From the NCBI GenBank assembly GCA_016169945.1, contig JADLSH010000127.1, positions 1,986,501 through 2,050,500 on the forward strand: DNA of 64,000 nucleotides. The letters are read 5' to 3'. Made by a program: the position numbers and the translations under genes. This DNA comes from Trachythela sp. YZ-2020 (taxonomy: Eukaryota; Cnidaria; Anthozoa; Malacalcyonacea; Clavulariidae). Below, in pieces: positions 46,701 through 58,200 of this stretch (within the stretch, counting starts at the first letter, position 1; each line of letters starts with the position of its first letter). The notes under the pieces were generated by a model. The model saw only the letters and a list, made by a program, of their open reading frames with translations. It was not told the DNA's origin and ran no database searches.

Positions 46701-49700
46701 AAGACAGAGCTTTGAGTAATTTAGAGGTAACCATTACTGTATTGCTTGCCGCATTCTTTCTTCTATAGCTAGACAGAATGGTCTGGGAATCGCTCTTCCC
46801 GCCAGCCTTCTTGAAACACTGGTTAATAAGCACCTCCTGACAATAGCGTTCACCAGGCTGAAAGCTGGGCATCAACGTAATGATGAGCTGATGTGTTTTG
46901 TCTCAAATCTCATTTTAGAGTCTCCCAGGTGGTTTCAATGCCTTAAGAAGAATGTACACAGATATTCAAGAACCAATGATGAATGCAGCCACGGAACAAG
47001 TGTGTGAATTAGTCAAATACAGTATATACAGCTATTTCAATTAAGGTTGTCACATGCAATAGTCAAATATACAATCCAAGCACAGAATAGGAAATGACCA
47101 GAAGGGCCACTCAGCAGTGGAACGTGACACCCTATTTTTATGCAGTTTTCTGGCCAGAATAATGGCGGACCAGCCAGTTCAGACATGCGCAGCGTCAAAA
47201 ACTTCAAAGGTTCGGCCTCAAGTGGCTCTTCTAGTCATTTCCTATTCTATGCCAATACAGTATATATTCTTCGCTATACTGTATCAAGCGACTGATTTAA
47301 AGAACTGTATTACTTGTAAATATGCAAATATGATCAATGCTCATCACTTACTAATCCCACGAGGCGATTTATAATACATGTCATTCCATTATACTGAATG
47401 TAATTTGTTCAGGAATCAGGAATTGCATTCATTTACTTAAACTAAGTTCACGTACAGTAACAAAACTTGTCTGATCTCTTTTCCTAGTTTCAAAATGCTC
47501 AGAGCAATCCGTTTGCAGCTCTGCTGGGAGGAGCACCTCCAAGCGCCCCAGCAAACGGCAGTGCCCCACAACAAAGCGGTGACGCTCAGGTTGGCACAGA
47601 GAACACGTCACCGTTGCCGAATCCATGGCAACCGTCGTCTGGTGGCCAGGCGCCTACGCGACCATTTGTACCCACGACCACCACAACATCTTCCACTGGT
47701 TCTACAACAGCGGGTTCAATGACGACCTCTAGGTAAAATAACTGAGACCGATTCACGTCTGTTTGCAGCAAACAAATCAAGAGATAAATAATGATTAATT
47801 AAGCGAAAATACGTAAAGAGGTCGAAAATTTAACGCTTAATTTAATGTCAAGGAGAAATTGTTGAGCGAACTCAAACTAAACTGTCTAATCTTATGTATA
47901 CTGGATAGCGCTATCAGTTATAAACTGCTTTTGCTAGAGATCCAGTAAGGGCATTGATCTCGTATTGATCCAGTCTTATTTCAGGAGGAAATCGGAGTAC
48001 CCAGAAAAACCTGCGGTGTTTGGTAGACTTGAAACACACTCTTCCCACTTATGACTGAAATTATAATCAGACATCTGCATATTGCAGGAATTAGTCCTCG
48101 GTCTAAGGTTCATGTACTAATACAGGGTTCGTACGGCCCCTGGAAATCCTGGAAAGTCCTAGATTTCTGTTCTTATCCTGGAAACCCCTGGTAAACTGAA
48201 CTTGTGTTAAATATGTTTATCTAAATAACATAAAAATGCGATGAAATTGTCGTCGTCTTGGAAAAAGTATTTTTGTCTTGTTTCAAATACCCCTGGAAAA
48301 GGACAGAAAAACGTCCTGGAAAGTCCTAGATTTTTAAAAGTATGAAGGTGTACAAACTCTGTAATAACCACTGCGCCACAAACACGCATTAATCACGAGT
48401 TTAGAAACACGTCTTCTTCTTATCCAGCGCTGGTACGTCCCCGTTTGCGTCCATGTTTCAAACACCAGGCATGCAGAGTGTGATGGATCAAATGACACAA
48501 AATCCAGAGCTGATGCAAAACATGATGTCATCACCATATGTTCAGAGTATGATGAATCAGATGGCACAAAATCCTGAGGTTATGAGTTCAGTGAGTACTT
48601 GCATTCTTTTTTCCTCTTCCCTCTATTTAGAAGTCGGGCCTCTGTGTATGTATCATCCCTCCACTAGTCCAATGTCTTAATTCTTTCATAATTTTTCCTC
48701 CTTCCATCACCTCTTCTTTATCTCGATCTCGGGCATTCTTGTGTATCGTCTCTTCATTTAACTCTTGCGTCATTCTCCGTAAGTCCAATGTCTTCTATAA
48801 TTTTCTTAATTCCATCACTCCGTCTTATCCTTTGTCTTCCTCGGGATCTTTTTCCTTTATCTAAGGGTCGGGCATTCTTGTGTATCGTCTCTTGATTTAA
48901 CTCTTGCGTCCTTCTCCGTACGTCCAATCTCTTTTATATTCTTAATTGGATCGCTCCGTCTTATCCTTTGTCTTCCTCTGAAATCTTTTTCTCCTGAACG
49001 GTACCGGCCATTTTCTTATAGTTCGTTTTTTTAATCATTTTTTGTGTATTTTCAGATTCTTCGCAGCAATCCATTATTTGCTGGTAATCCTCAGCTACAA
49101 CAACAGGTATTGTAAAACTCTGGTCAAACGAGGATGACAATTAGCAAGCGAGAGTTTACATGAGAGTTTCATCAACACTCATGGCCCGGTCAAACGAGAA
49201 CAAGAGTTGCCTGAGAGTTGACTGGATATTATCCAGGCGTACCGGTCAAACGAAGGAAAACTCTCATCAAAATTTGAACCAGCTCAAAGTTGATGAGAGT
49301 CGATGAGAGTTGGCGGTCAAACGCCAACGAGAGTTGCAACTCTCATCCTCGCTTGACCGTGGCTTAGGGTAGCATCAGGGCATAGCTTTAATATCAAGTA
49401 TATTCTCGTAAATATAACATCGTTCTGTGACATTTCAGATGGCTGCACAGATGCCAATGGTAATGCAACAGATGCAAGATCCCAGGTTTCAGCAGATGTT
49501 AAGTAACCCACGTGCCATGGAGGCAATGATGCAGGTTCAACAAGGAATGCAAAGTTTGCAGTCTGAAGTCCCTGGAATGTTCCCAGGGCAAGTCCCCACA
49601 CCCCCGACTACCACAGGGACATCGTCCACTACCAACCCCGCTCCTACACCTACACCTACCACAACCACGAGTACCACTGGGGGTACCAACACCACACCAG

Positions 49701-50627
49701 GTTCGTAATAAACTGACAAGTATGAGTAATACCTAAATATAGCCTAACTATCTGCGTTTGGTGTTGATGGAGGGTTTGCCTGGTACAACGGCGACGCCAA
49801 TGAAAACATGATCATTAAAGGCCTTGGAAGCAAATTTTAAAAGATATGCAGACCAAATAACTCAAACTGTTATAGCGCTTCTGAATATTTGAAAAACATA
49901 AAACAGGTCAAAGTTATATGTCAGTGAAAATCGATCATTCTCATTCATTTCTTTGTTGCCTAAATCCAGATTCATGCTCACAATTTATCTGCGAATATAC
50001 CTTTACCAAACATCCCTGACTAGTACTACTTAAGATGACCACTGGAGAGGCAAATATGATCAAATATATGCTTGCTGATGCCTTTTTGCTGGAATACAAA
50101 AATATATTCTTTTTATTTTTCAGCCGCGGGTGATCCAATGATGAGCGCTTTAATGAATCAATTTTTCACTGCCTCAATGGGCCAAGTAAGTATCACGTCT
50201 ATCAGAAATGTACACTTTTGATAGGTTCGATTTTTTTGGATCCTAAGTTTGCAATTTTAACCATGGCTCTGTGTTCCCACTTTACAGACAACGGCTCCTG
50301 AAACAAGATTTCGCGAGCAACTTGAACAATTAACTGCCATGGGTTTCTCTGATCGTGAACGAAATTTGCAAGGTGAGATGTGGTAGCCCAATGGATAGTA
50401 CTGATGTGGCTTTTCCCTCTGCCCTTTTAAACCCTTTTACCCAAATGGTCCTCTTGCACTGTTTGTCGCATTTATACACAGACAAATTATAAAACGAACT
50501 ATCTTTGTTATTCCTCCAGACAGACCGTCCGTCTCTAGTATTTTATGACTCTAATTTTTTTCTTTCAGCTTTGATCGCAACGGGAGGTGACGTGAATGCC
50601 GCTGTGGAACGACTTCTTAGCGGATGA
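43710..50627 (+). CDS. UBQLN: Ubiquilin, proteasome shuttle factor (18 exons, 561 aa)
   Basis: Exons: 43710-43802, 43882-43987, 45038-45087, 45177-45212, 45325-45436, 45793-45818, 45950-46003, 46277-46348, 46455-46505, 46649-46726, 46919-46999, 47488-47732, 48428-48590, 49056-49106, 49439-49700, 50124-50185, 50288-50372, 50569-50627 (TGA). A ubiquitin-like domain spans about 7-83 ([17 protein letters not shown] to [12 protein letters not shown]). STI1 repeats follow, rich in Met, Gln and Asn-Pro ([18 protein letters not shown]). The family block [20 protein letters not shown] is present. A second STI1 pair, a Thr/Pro-rich linker and a C-terminal UBA (about 515-559; [20 protein letters not shown]) complete it. 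Family role: carries ubiquitinated clients to the proteasome and chaperones membrane proteins. An out-of-frame ATG at 43702 overlaps the start. Confidence 0.96.
44345..44480. repeat. Short inverted repeat in ubiquilin intron 2
   Basis: CGGTGAATAAAAACC and GGTTTTTATTCACCG face each other around 44354-44396, within a GGTGATTA-containing sequence that looks like a small MITE. Ends are not clearly defined. Confidence 0.45.
47878..48120 (-). mobile_element. SINE-1 copy in ubiquilin intron 12
   Basis: It reads CTTATGTATACTGGATAGCG, GAGGAAATCGGAGTACCCAG and ATATTGCAGGAATTAG on the plus strand, the reverse orientation of the SINE. Confidence 0.65.
48122..48362. mobile_element. CTGGAAA-type MITE in ubiquilin intron 12
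   Basis: The left end TACAGGGTTCGTACGG mirrors the right end GTGTACAAACTCTGTA. Inside are repeated CCTGGAAAGTCCTAGATTT and CCCCTGG motifs. It directly abuts the SINE. Confidence 0.55.
48636..48990. repeat. About 130-bp tandem repeat in ubiquilin intron 13
   Basis: The unit CGGGCATTCTTGTGTATCGT to TCTTATCCTTTGTCTTCCTC occurs at about 48729-48850 and 48867-48985, with a diverged partial copy before them. It is pyrimidine-rich on the plus strand. Confidence 0.75.
49115..49370. repeat. ACTCTCATC/GTCAAACGA repeat in ubiquilin intron 14
   Basis: Repeated GGTCAAACGA and GAGAGTTG motifs end with CAACTCTCATCCTCGCTTGACCG. Related sequence recurs at 57765-57840 and 58150-58290 in the Ig gene. Confidence 0.6.
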
Positions 50628-50810
50628 ATAACTTAACTATAACATGATAATATGAGCACGAGCGAACATGAGGAATTAACAATCAGAATGTCTATTCTAT
50701 CTTTAAATATATGAACATGTGTACTGTGACAATGGAGGCTGTGGCGCTGAACGACCAATTGTTTTTGAGAAAAATGTCTGAGCGATGATGCAGACGCAAG
50801 CACTTATAAA

Positions 50811-50950
50811 GGGACGGGCCATTAGAAAAGTGATGGGGAGGGGGGCAAAAACAAAGAACAAGGCCTTTAAAATTACACAAAAAAGAAATTCCGAGAAATT
50901 CGTGCAAGGTAAAATTTTCCCACCCCATTACTTTTCTAATGGTTCGTCCC
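50811..50950. mobile_element. MITE, 140 bp, downstream of ubiquilin
   Basis: Terminal inverted repeats of about 32 bp (GGGACGGGCCATTAGAAAAG and its near complement) flank an A-rich centre. It probably lies inside the ubiquilin 3' UTR. Confidence 0.6.
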
Positions 50951-51221
50951 TAAGGGTGTTAGCTACAATGAAGAATTTGTGTTACATCTGCGGCATTGCA
51001 AGAATGCAAATCGATTCAGTATTCATATTCAGTTTTGAAATATTGCATTTGAATGATAATAGGATGAATTCTTTTACAATTTCTATAACTTCATTAATTT
51101 GGTATAAGTGCTGTCAGAATGTGTGAAATATTACTTCAAAAATCAATTGACTGTGCAGATTTCTATACACTAAACTGTTCCAAAATTTAATCGCAAAATT
51201 TTTCTTTGGCTAACACCCTAT
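50951..51221. mobile_element. MITE, about 270 bp, adjacent to the previous one
   Basis: The left TAAGGGTGTTAGCTACAATG mirrors the right TTTCTTTGGCTAACACCCTA with mismatches. No target duplication is clear. Confidence 0.5.
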
Positions 51222-52150
51222 ATGCATATGTATTGAAATCAAGTGAATATGTAATAATCTACTAATAAGATGGAAAGACTGCATATGGACTAGGTATCTT
51301 AAAACCGATGTTGTATGGGCGATGGCGATCATGTGTTGTAGTGACGTAAATGATATTAAATTTTGATATCTCGAGTTGTTGACTTGGTAATCCTGGTTTG
51401 TCGTGATCATCGATCTCGCGCACTGAAATTTTTATGAAAAAGCTTTTTAAGTAACCATTCTGGTGACTTTCCATGTTACTGAGGTTAGGATTAAGATTAA
51501 GCACCATTTCAGTGCGAAATAACGGCTGAATTTTAATACAAACCTAATCCTAACCTCAACCCTAATCCTAGTGACGTAATTTCGGGACAGTATCTTGTGA
51601 TTGAGCCATAGATGGATTGAGCTAGTATGGCTGTGGATTAGGCACGGACTAGATTAGGCTCTTGACACAAATCATTAATCCTAATTGGTAGAAATCCGTT
51701 GTTCCGAAGCACGTGTAGCTGTCAAATCAACAAAATGGAGGTTGTGTGGCGGTTGTTATATATGTAAAAATGTTTGAATAATTTTCAGTTTATCAGTTCC
51801 AGTTCATCTATAAACTCCAGCAGTTATTTGCAAACTTCCTTTCATACGATTGTTGAAATATTTCTCGAAGTTAGTAGAATTCTCATTTGCATATTTGCAC
51901 TTTTTCAGGTAAGTCAATATATAGTTTAATATATATTATTTCATGAGTTTAACAGCGATCGGGAAGCGCATTAGTTAAAGGTCGGGAATTTATGGTCCAC
52001 TACATAATGCAATATAAACCTTTTGACAATGCCTTTAGTACAGTACGAAAATAATTAAATGAAATATGTCTAATTGTAGTCTAATAATACTTTTACAAAC
52101 GAATCACTCAAGACCTTTGATTTTACCATCTTATAGGATGGGGCCCTAAG

Positions 52151-52239
52151 ATGACATTTTCCCTGGGACTCCACCCCTTCTGGACAGTAACACTCTTGAT
52201 CTCCTGTGCATTACACCTGGGGCAAGTTGTTCTTCAAAG
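52151..52239 (+). CDS. Candidate first coding exon with signal peptide (orphan)
   Basis: After an acceptor (CATCTTATAG, ending at 52136), an ATG at 52151 opens about 30 codons: a short N-terminal stretch (TFSLGLHPF), a hydrophobic core (WTVTLLISCALHLG), a polar end (QVVLQ), and a GTGAGA donor after AAAG at 52239 (phase 2). A preceding exon with donor at 51908 would supply the 5' UTR. A three-codon upstream ORF (52138-52149) precedes it. No following phase-compatible exon was recognised on the plus strand, so the gene may continue outside the window, or the exon may be a relic. Confidence 0.35.
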
Positions 52240-52299
52240 GTGAGAGTGCAATGACTAAAATAATTTGAATGGCATTTGTCAGGGAGCCTATGCTTAGGT

Positions 52300-55030
52300 C
52301 TGGACTAGTGGTGTGCGTCGGATCGGATTGGCTTATTTGAATCCGGAGGTTGGTCTAAACCGATCCAACAGAAAAGGAGGGGGGCATTGGGGGTACACTA
52401 ACGCAATACCCGCTAAAAAAAAAAAAAAAAAAAACCAATACCTGTTGTAAATCAACAGAATACCACGTCCGAAAATCATTTCAAAAAGAATAGTTATTTA
52501 TGATAATTTAATCCAATATAGATTGAAGTAGTAATGTAATGGGCAGTTTTGAAGAGGCTGACTACGCATTTAACCATCTGACAATTATCAATTCTTCCAT
52601 CTAAATAATTTTGTAAATTTCTAAAAAAAAAAAATACCTCGCCAGGCCCAAAAGGCTTTTTGTTGTGCTGCTTTTGCCTGTATTGGTGTTCAGCTATTCA
52701 ACTACACTAGCTGGGACTGGGGGCACGAACATTAGTTAATGATTAATGATTTACTAATAATGTGTGACGGAGAATATAATAATATATATATAAAGAGAAA
52801 TGTATCTGACACGCTAATTATAATTGAAATTAATTTTCTTCAGTTCAATAAGTTCAATAACAATGTGTGATTGCGAGTTCCTTCAAAAACGAGATCATTA
52901 ACGCAGAGGAAGTTAGAGAGCTCGCCTTCCCTGCCTCTTTGGGACACTGGCTCAGTTTCACCTGTATGTTCCTCTCGTCACTGCTGGTGTCAAACTGGTG
53001 TCAAATTCATTCAGGTGATTCTTGCATTCGCTGATCCGACTCATCCACTCACTCACTCGTTCTCTCTAACCGCTCGCGACTTCTCCCCCATGCCTATCAC
53101 CTACATCTCTCCGAGTCTATCGCGCATCTACGACACTTAATGTGACATAATTCGTGTTGATACATGAATTGGTGAGAGTGAAAGATCTACGACTGCTGCG
53201 CTTCTCCAGCACCGTGCGCGTTCACCAGCCGCCCATAGAGGATGCATCTGTGCTGGTAAAAACATCATTCATCAATAGGAGGGAGATTTCAAAGGATAGG
53301 TGCGGGCGGCCGTTTAGTGGGGTCTCTTTCTGAAGTGTGAAACTATGATCTCATGCTGCTAGTATGAGATTACTTCCCGCTTGATGATAGATTGCTGCAT
53401 CATAATCTCAGATTCTGACGCGCCCATCATATACACAACGCAAACGTTTAGCCGTACTCCACGTCCACGTTGATAAACGACTTAATGCGAACAACTGAAT
53501 GGCACCTTCCACTTGCAACATGTTTCCAACAAGTTCAATTATCTACTTGGTACATCCTGCTTTCGCTGCTTCCCCAAGGCTGCCCACCCCACTGCATCAG
53601 GTTAACTAATGCTATGAACCTTAAGCATGTAGAAAATCCATCTTCAATAAACCAATAAATGCAGAAAAAGGAACCAATGGCATTAGAAAATCAGCACACT
53701 ATGTAACCCACGTATAACATCGCTAAATCAATTGGTTGCAAAAGATATACCATTCTGACTAATTCAGCGCTACTTCCTTCTTCTTGTCAGGAGACAATTT
53801 TTGACTAACACTCGATACTACCTTCTTCCTTGTCAGAGCCGTTGAACACATTTAACCTCCACCTGCTTTGAGAGAAAATGTTAGTGAGCAAACCGTCTCA
53901 GCCGTAACAATAAGGTCTGAGCCAAACTTGTTAGCAAGCACGGTTGATTACAGTTTCATTGGCAATAGGAAATTATTCACTCTATCCCGCCGCATGATTT
54001 GACGATTCTTGTGTCGGAGAACACAAGCTTCTGTGTCACCCACTGATAATTGATTGGCACACCGTGTTGCTGACAGAAACAATCATCGCCTATTAACACC
54101 TTATAGGCGACAATTCGCCCTTGACTTCTTGAAAGGTTTCGTAGCTTTCTTTAGTAACCTCAGCAGCATAATAGCAGCGTTATTGATATATCCACAGGCA
54201 TAGCCTCAATGAGCCTTGACTGTCACTTTTCGATCTTCGAAGTGAATTGCTTTCGTATTCTTGATTAATGGAATATCCTACATGGCGTTCGGCCCAACGC
54301 GTTGAACAATCTAGTTCTGATTCTGTCCGGCTCAGTCTTTTTCTTCCTAAGTTTGGAGATGATGGTCTTGATGGAAATCGATCTATCTAAGAACTCTATG
54401 GTCTTGATGGACCACTGTGAGACATGAAACTTCGCTATAGCTAGATAGACCATCATGCTTCCCAAAAGATTTGCCTGTCAGAGCAGGAATTCGGCCTTGA
54501 GATTGGCACAGAAGATGTGCCACGCGGCTGGCTGGCCTTGAAACTGAGGGACAAGCAACAAAATACATACGACGGAATAGCAATACTTAAAAGGCCATGA
54601 CGGAAGAATAAATATGAAAATATGATGAGTACTTGTCTAACTCGGTCCTGCTGATTGTCCGATGAGTACTTGTCTGTTATGGGCATAATCCTCGTATTAG
54701 AAAGTCAGGCATCAAACCGTCATCCTCTCGATCAAAAATACAGCAGGCGGTCTAAAGGTCTCGGAGCAAGGTGAGGGGTATTGCCTCAAAGCATGTTGCT
54801 TCCAGTAATTAATAATACCCATTATTTTTGAATTTGCTAAAAAGTCATTGTTTATACTATCAAATACACGAAATAAATTTGTATAGCGGGATTAACTCGG
54901 CAGAACATGAACAAACCAGCATAAACCCTAAACCCAATGAATTCTCGAAAAGCAACAAAATCCGAGCGCATGAATTTTTGTCTGAATCCAATCGGATTCG
55001 CACACCTTTAGTCTGGACTTCCCCTTTCTG
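52300..55030. repeat. Region flanked by inverted GTCTGGACT...GGTGTGCG repeats
   Basis: GTCTGGACTAGTGGTGTGCG followed by TCGGATCGGATTGG at about 52301 is mirrored at about 54975-55020 (GTCCAGACTAAAGGTGTGCG, CCGATTGGATTCAGAC, on the minus strand). The interval contains a 20-base A run at about 52415-52434 and the retroelement remnant at 52850-54600. These may be two copies of one repeat in opposite orientation, not the ends of a single element. Confidence 0.4.
52850..54600 (-). mobile_element. Degraded retroelement with RT and RNase H traces
   Basis: On the minus strand, around 54380-54440, one frame reads MVYLAIAKFHVSQ followed by KTIEFLDRSISIKT. The second block resembles the KTIEFLG-type stretch after the RT catalytic motif in DIRS/Ty3-like elements. 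About 1.1 kb downstream, near 53260, another frame reads FTSTDASSMGGW, like the RNase H TDAS..GWG motif. Frames are broken throughout. Base composition is richer in GC than the surroundings. The assignment rests on short motifs only. Confidence 0.42.
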
Positions 55031-55204
55031 TAAGAAATTAGCATTGGTCTTGAAAATATTAGATAGTTCATAGACAGCAAAGTGTATAGAAAGTGTAAAA
55101 GGAAAAAAATGGCAAAATGTGTATCTAGTACTTAGTTACATATATCATACAAAAGGTCATCTGTATTTCTATCTACAAAATAAAATTACAATTTGTTGAT
55201 GTTC

Positions 55205-58200
55205 CTACTTCTGTGTCTCCAATCGCTTGTTCGTTTGAGATCTATTGTATCTGTTGCGATCTAGAAGTAAAATCAATGGTAGTTTAGACAGAGTAATAAA
55301 CTAGTCAATATAATCAATCAAAGAATATAATCAATCAATATAATCAATTTATTATTGAATTAGTGTAAGCAATTGATCAATAATTATAATCAATCAATAA
55401 ATAATTGTAATCAACCAATAATTGAAATCAATCAATAATTATAATATTCAATCAATAATTATAATCAATCAATAATTATAATTAATCAATCATTATAATC
55501 AATCATGATCAATCATTATAATCAATCAATCATTATGATCAATCAATCATTATGATCAATCAATAATTATAATAAATAATTATATTCAATCAAACAATAT
55601 TATCAATCAATCAATGCCAAATTTACCTTTAATATAGTTCAACTTTTACCTTACCTTGTAGTTTTATTTCAATGATTTTCTCATGTTGCCCAAGCATATT
55701 ACTAGCAAAACATTTATACACTCCTTCATCTGCTTTCTGAACATTAAGTAACTTCAATTTTGATCTATTAAATAACTCGGTAGTTCGCCGTCTTATATTC
55801 CTATCATCTTTAAACCATTTAAATTTTGCTCTGGGATAGCTTCGTTTTGCAATGCATTCTAAAATCACGTGGGAGCCAGCGACCAAGTGCGTCTGACCTT
55901 CTGGAATTTCATAAACACGAACGCCGTCTCCGCGTCGTGGCGAGAGCTGGTATTTCGATAAGACTGATTTTCTCAGCTCGATTTTTGGTCTCAGAGGCAC
56001 TAAATTGCAGAAGAAATAAACTTCAGCTCTCATTTGGTTAATCGTTAATACATGTCAGAGAAAATTACTAGTACCGTATTCTAAGGGAACCCTTATAAAG
56101 TTGTATAAAACTAGTTCACACTATCGACGTTTCCATCAAACTGTACGACAGGTCACCGCTAGGCCTGATCGCGGGTTAAACACCGGTACAATTGGCTCGT
56201 CTCATCAGGCATCCCTTATCGGACACGATACAATTGGATATCGGAGCGCGTGAAGTGAATCTTACACATACTTACATCGAGATGTGACTCTAGTCCGCTG
56301 TCTATCTTGACCACCAGCGTTAGACGCTACACAAGCATACACACCATTTTGAGACGGAACCAACTTACGAAACACGAGTTTCTTACCCCCCTGACCAACA
56401 TGTACGTTCTCATCTTTTCCAATAGGATATCCGTTCTTCTCCCACGACAATACCGGGGGAGGAAAGCCTGTGGCTGAGCAGTCTATGGTAAGTTCTCGGT
56501 ACGCCGAAATCCGTAGGTTTATACCCACACCTATGCGTAGCGGTGTAGGCATGTTATTTACTACGTATTTACGTTTGTATGTTGATCTTCTGATGCGTGG
56601 CGACACTGGGGCTGTGAAGAAAAAATAAAGTAGAAAGCATTGAAATCACTGACGTATGAACCACAGGGGGCTGGGGGGGGGCTTAGCCCCGGTAACATTT
56701 TGCACAGGGGGGCTAAGCCCCCCTAAAAATAGATTAAGTTGGAAATATATTCCATATATAAATAGATATCATTGAAACGATGGCCTAATTATTTTAGATA
56801 GTTCTTGTTTAAAAAGCGCGAGCTCTTTTCCATCGTCAGGTAATTCAATTATGCTCAATTTTCTGGCAATTATTGTCCCCACCAAGTCATCCAAACCACC
56901 AAAACTGATTACGATGCAAATTTTCCCCAGCAATTTTCCTGTCCAAGTTATTCAATTCGACGCCAGAAGGTGCGGGAAATGGCATTTCCGAACCTCGATT
57001 TTTCAAATTTTCCCGGGGGAGCATGCATGCCCCCGGACCCCCAATGTTTCAGCCCCCCTAAATTCAAATATCTTCCTACGCCACTGATTGAAATAGAAAC
57101 AACAAGTGCTATGTGGGGAGATTTGAAAATACGAGAAAACCTCTAATACGGACACTTTCTAATACTCCGTTCTTCGGTGCCCGTATTAGGAAGGTCTGAC
57201 TGTATTATAGATAGAAAAAATTACGAATCTCACCAATCAGATGTACAAATGTCGATCTCGTCACAGTCCCCGCGCCGTTCGCAGCAATGCACGAATACCA
57301 ACCAGTGTCCGACATCATCGTTCCCAGGACTTCGAACTTCTTCTCCGACACTTTAATTCTTTTACTAGAGTGGATAGGCAGGTTATCCTTTTTCCACGTG
57401 ACCTGGGGTCGGGGGACGCCCCCCACTTTGCATTCGAGCCAAAACGAGGCTCCGACTAGCGTCTTTAGACTTCCTCCAATTTGCTTAGCTGTTGGAAATG
57501 ACATGTCGTAGGATATAACGTCCTCTCTTGAACTGTTTATATATGGCATAACTGGCTCTACATAAACAGAGAATTCTATGTTGAAATTCATAAGTCTTAG
57601 CTCCATGGAGTCAGCATTTAAAAGTCAAACTGGAAGCACGTTTTTCACATGGAACTTACTGAGGTAAAATTGTAATCAGTCAACTGCATATTGCAGGAAT
57701 CGAACCGGTCATAAGAGGTGAAAGATACATGCACTGACCAATGGGTCACCACATACTGTATGTTCTAAACTCTCATGCAAACTCTCGCTTGACAACTCTC
57801 ATGCAACTCTTGTTCTCGCTTGACCGAGCTTTGGGAGTTAAAGGCCGGTTTACAGTTCGCGCGAATTGGTCGCGCGAAGGAGCGAATTTGTCACTGAGCG
57901 TGGCGATGAGGGTATGTTATGGCAATGGCAACTCATTTCGTTGATTTGATTTGTAGCGGCGAAAAAATTTCTGAAATTTTCAACCAAACCTGCCGCCATT
58001 GCAAAGTTTAGCCAATCAAGAGCCAAAATTTGTGCAAGTTTGCAAATTTTCGAGCGAATTTTAAAATGTGTAAACCCGATTCGCTATATTCGCGCGAATA
58101 ATTCTCCAGTTCGCGCGACGTATTCGCGCGAACTGTAAACCGGCCTTAAGGAACAGAGGAAACTCTCATGCATACTCTCTCATGCAAACTCTCGCTTGCC

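Larger units (their letters stand above)
50628..52136. other. Region downstream of ubiquilin, with two small inverted-repeat elements
   Basis: It holds the ubiquilin 3' UTR, then MITE-like pairs at 50811-50950 (GGGACGGGCCATTAGAAAAG against CTTTTCTAATGGTTCGTCCC) and 50951-51221 (AGGGTGTTAGC against GGCTAACACCCTA). At 51484-51570 there are GGTTAGGATTAAG and CCTAATCCTAACC stretches. A candidate 5' UTR exon of a plus-strand gene ends at a clean donor (TTTCAG then GTAAGT) at 51908. Confidence 0.55.
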
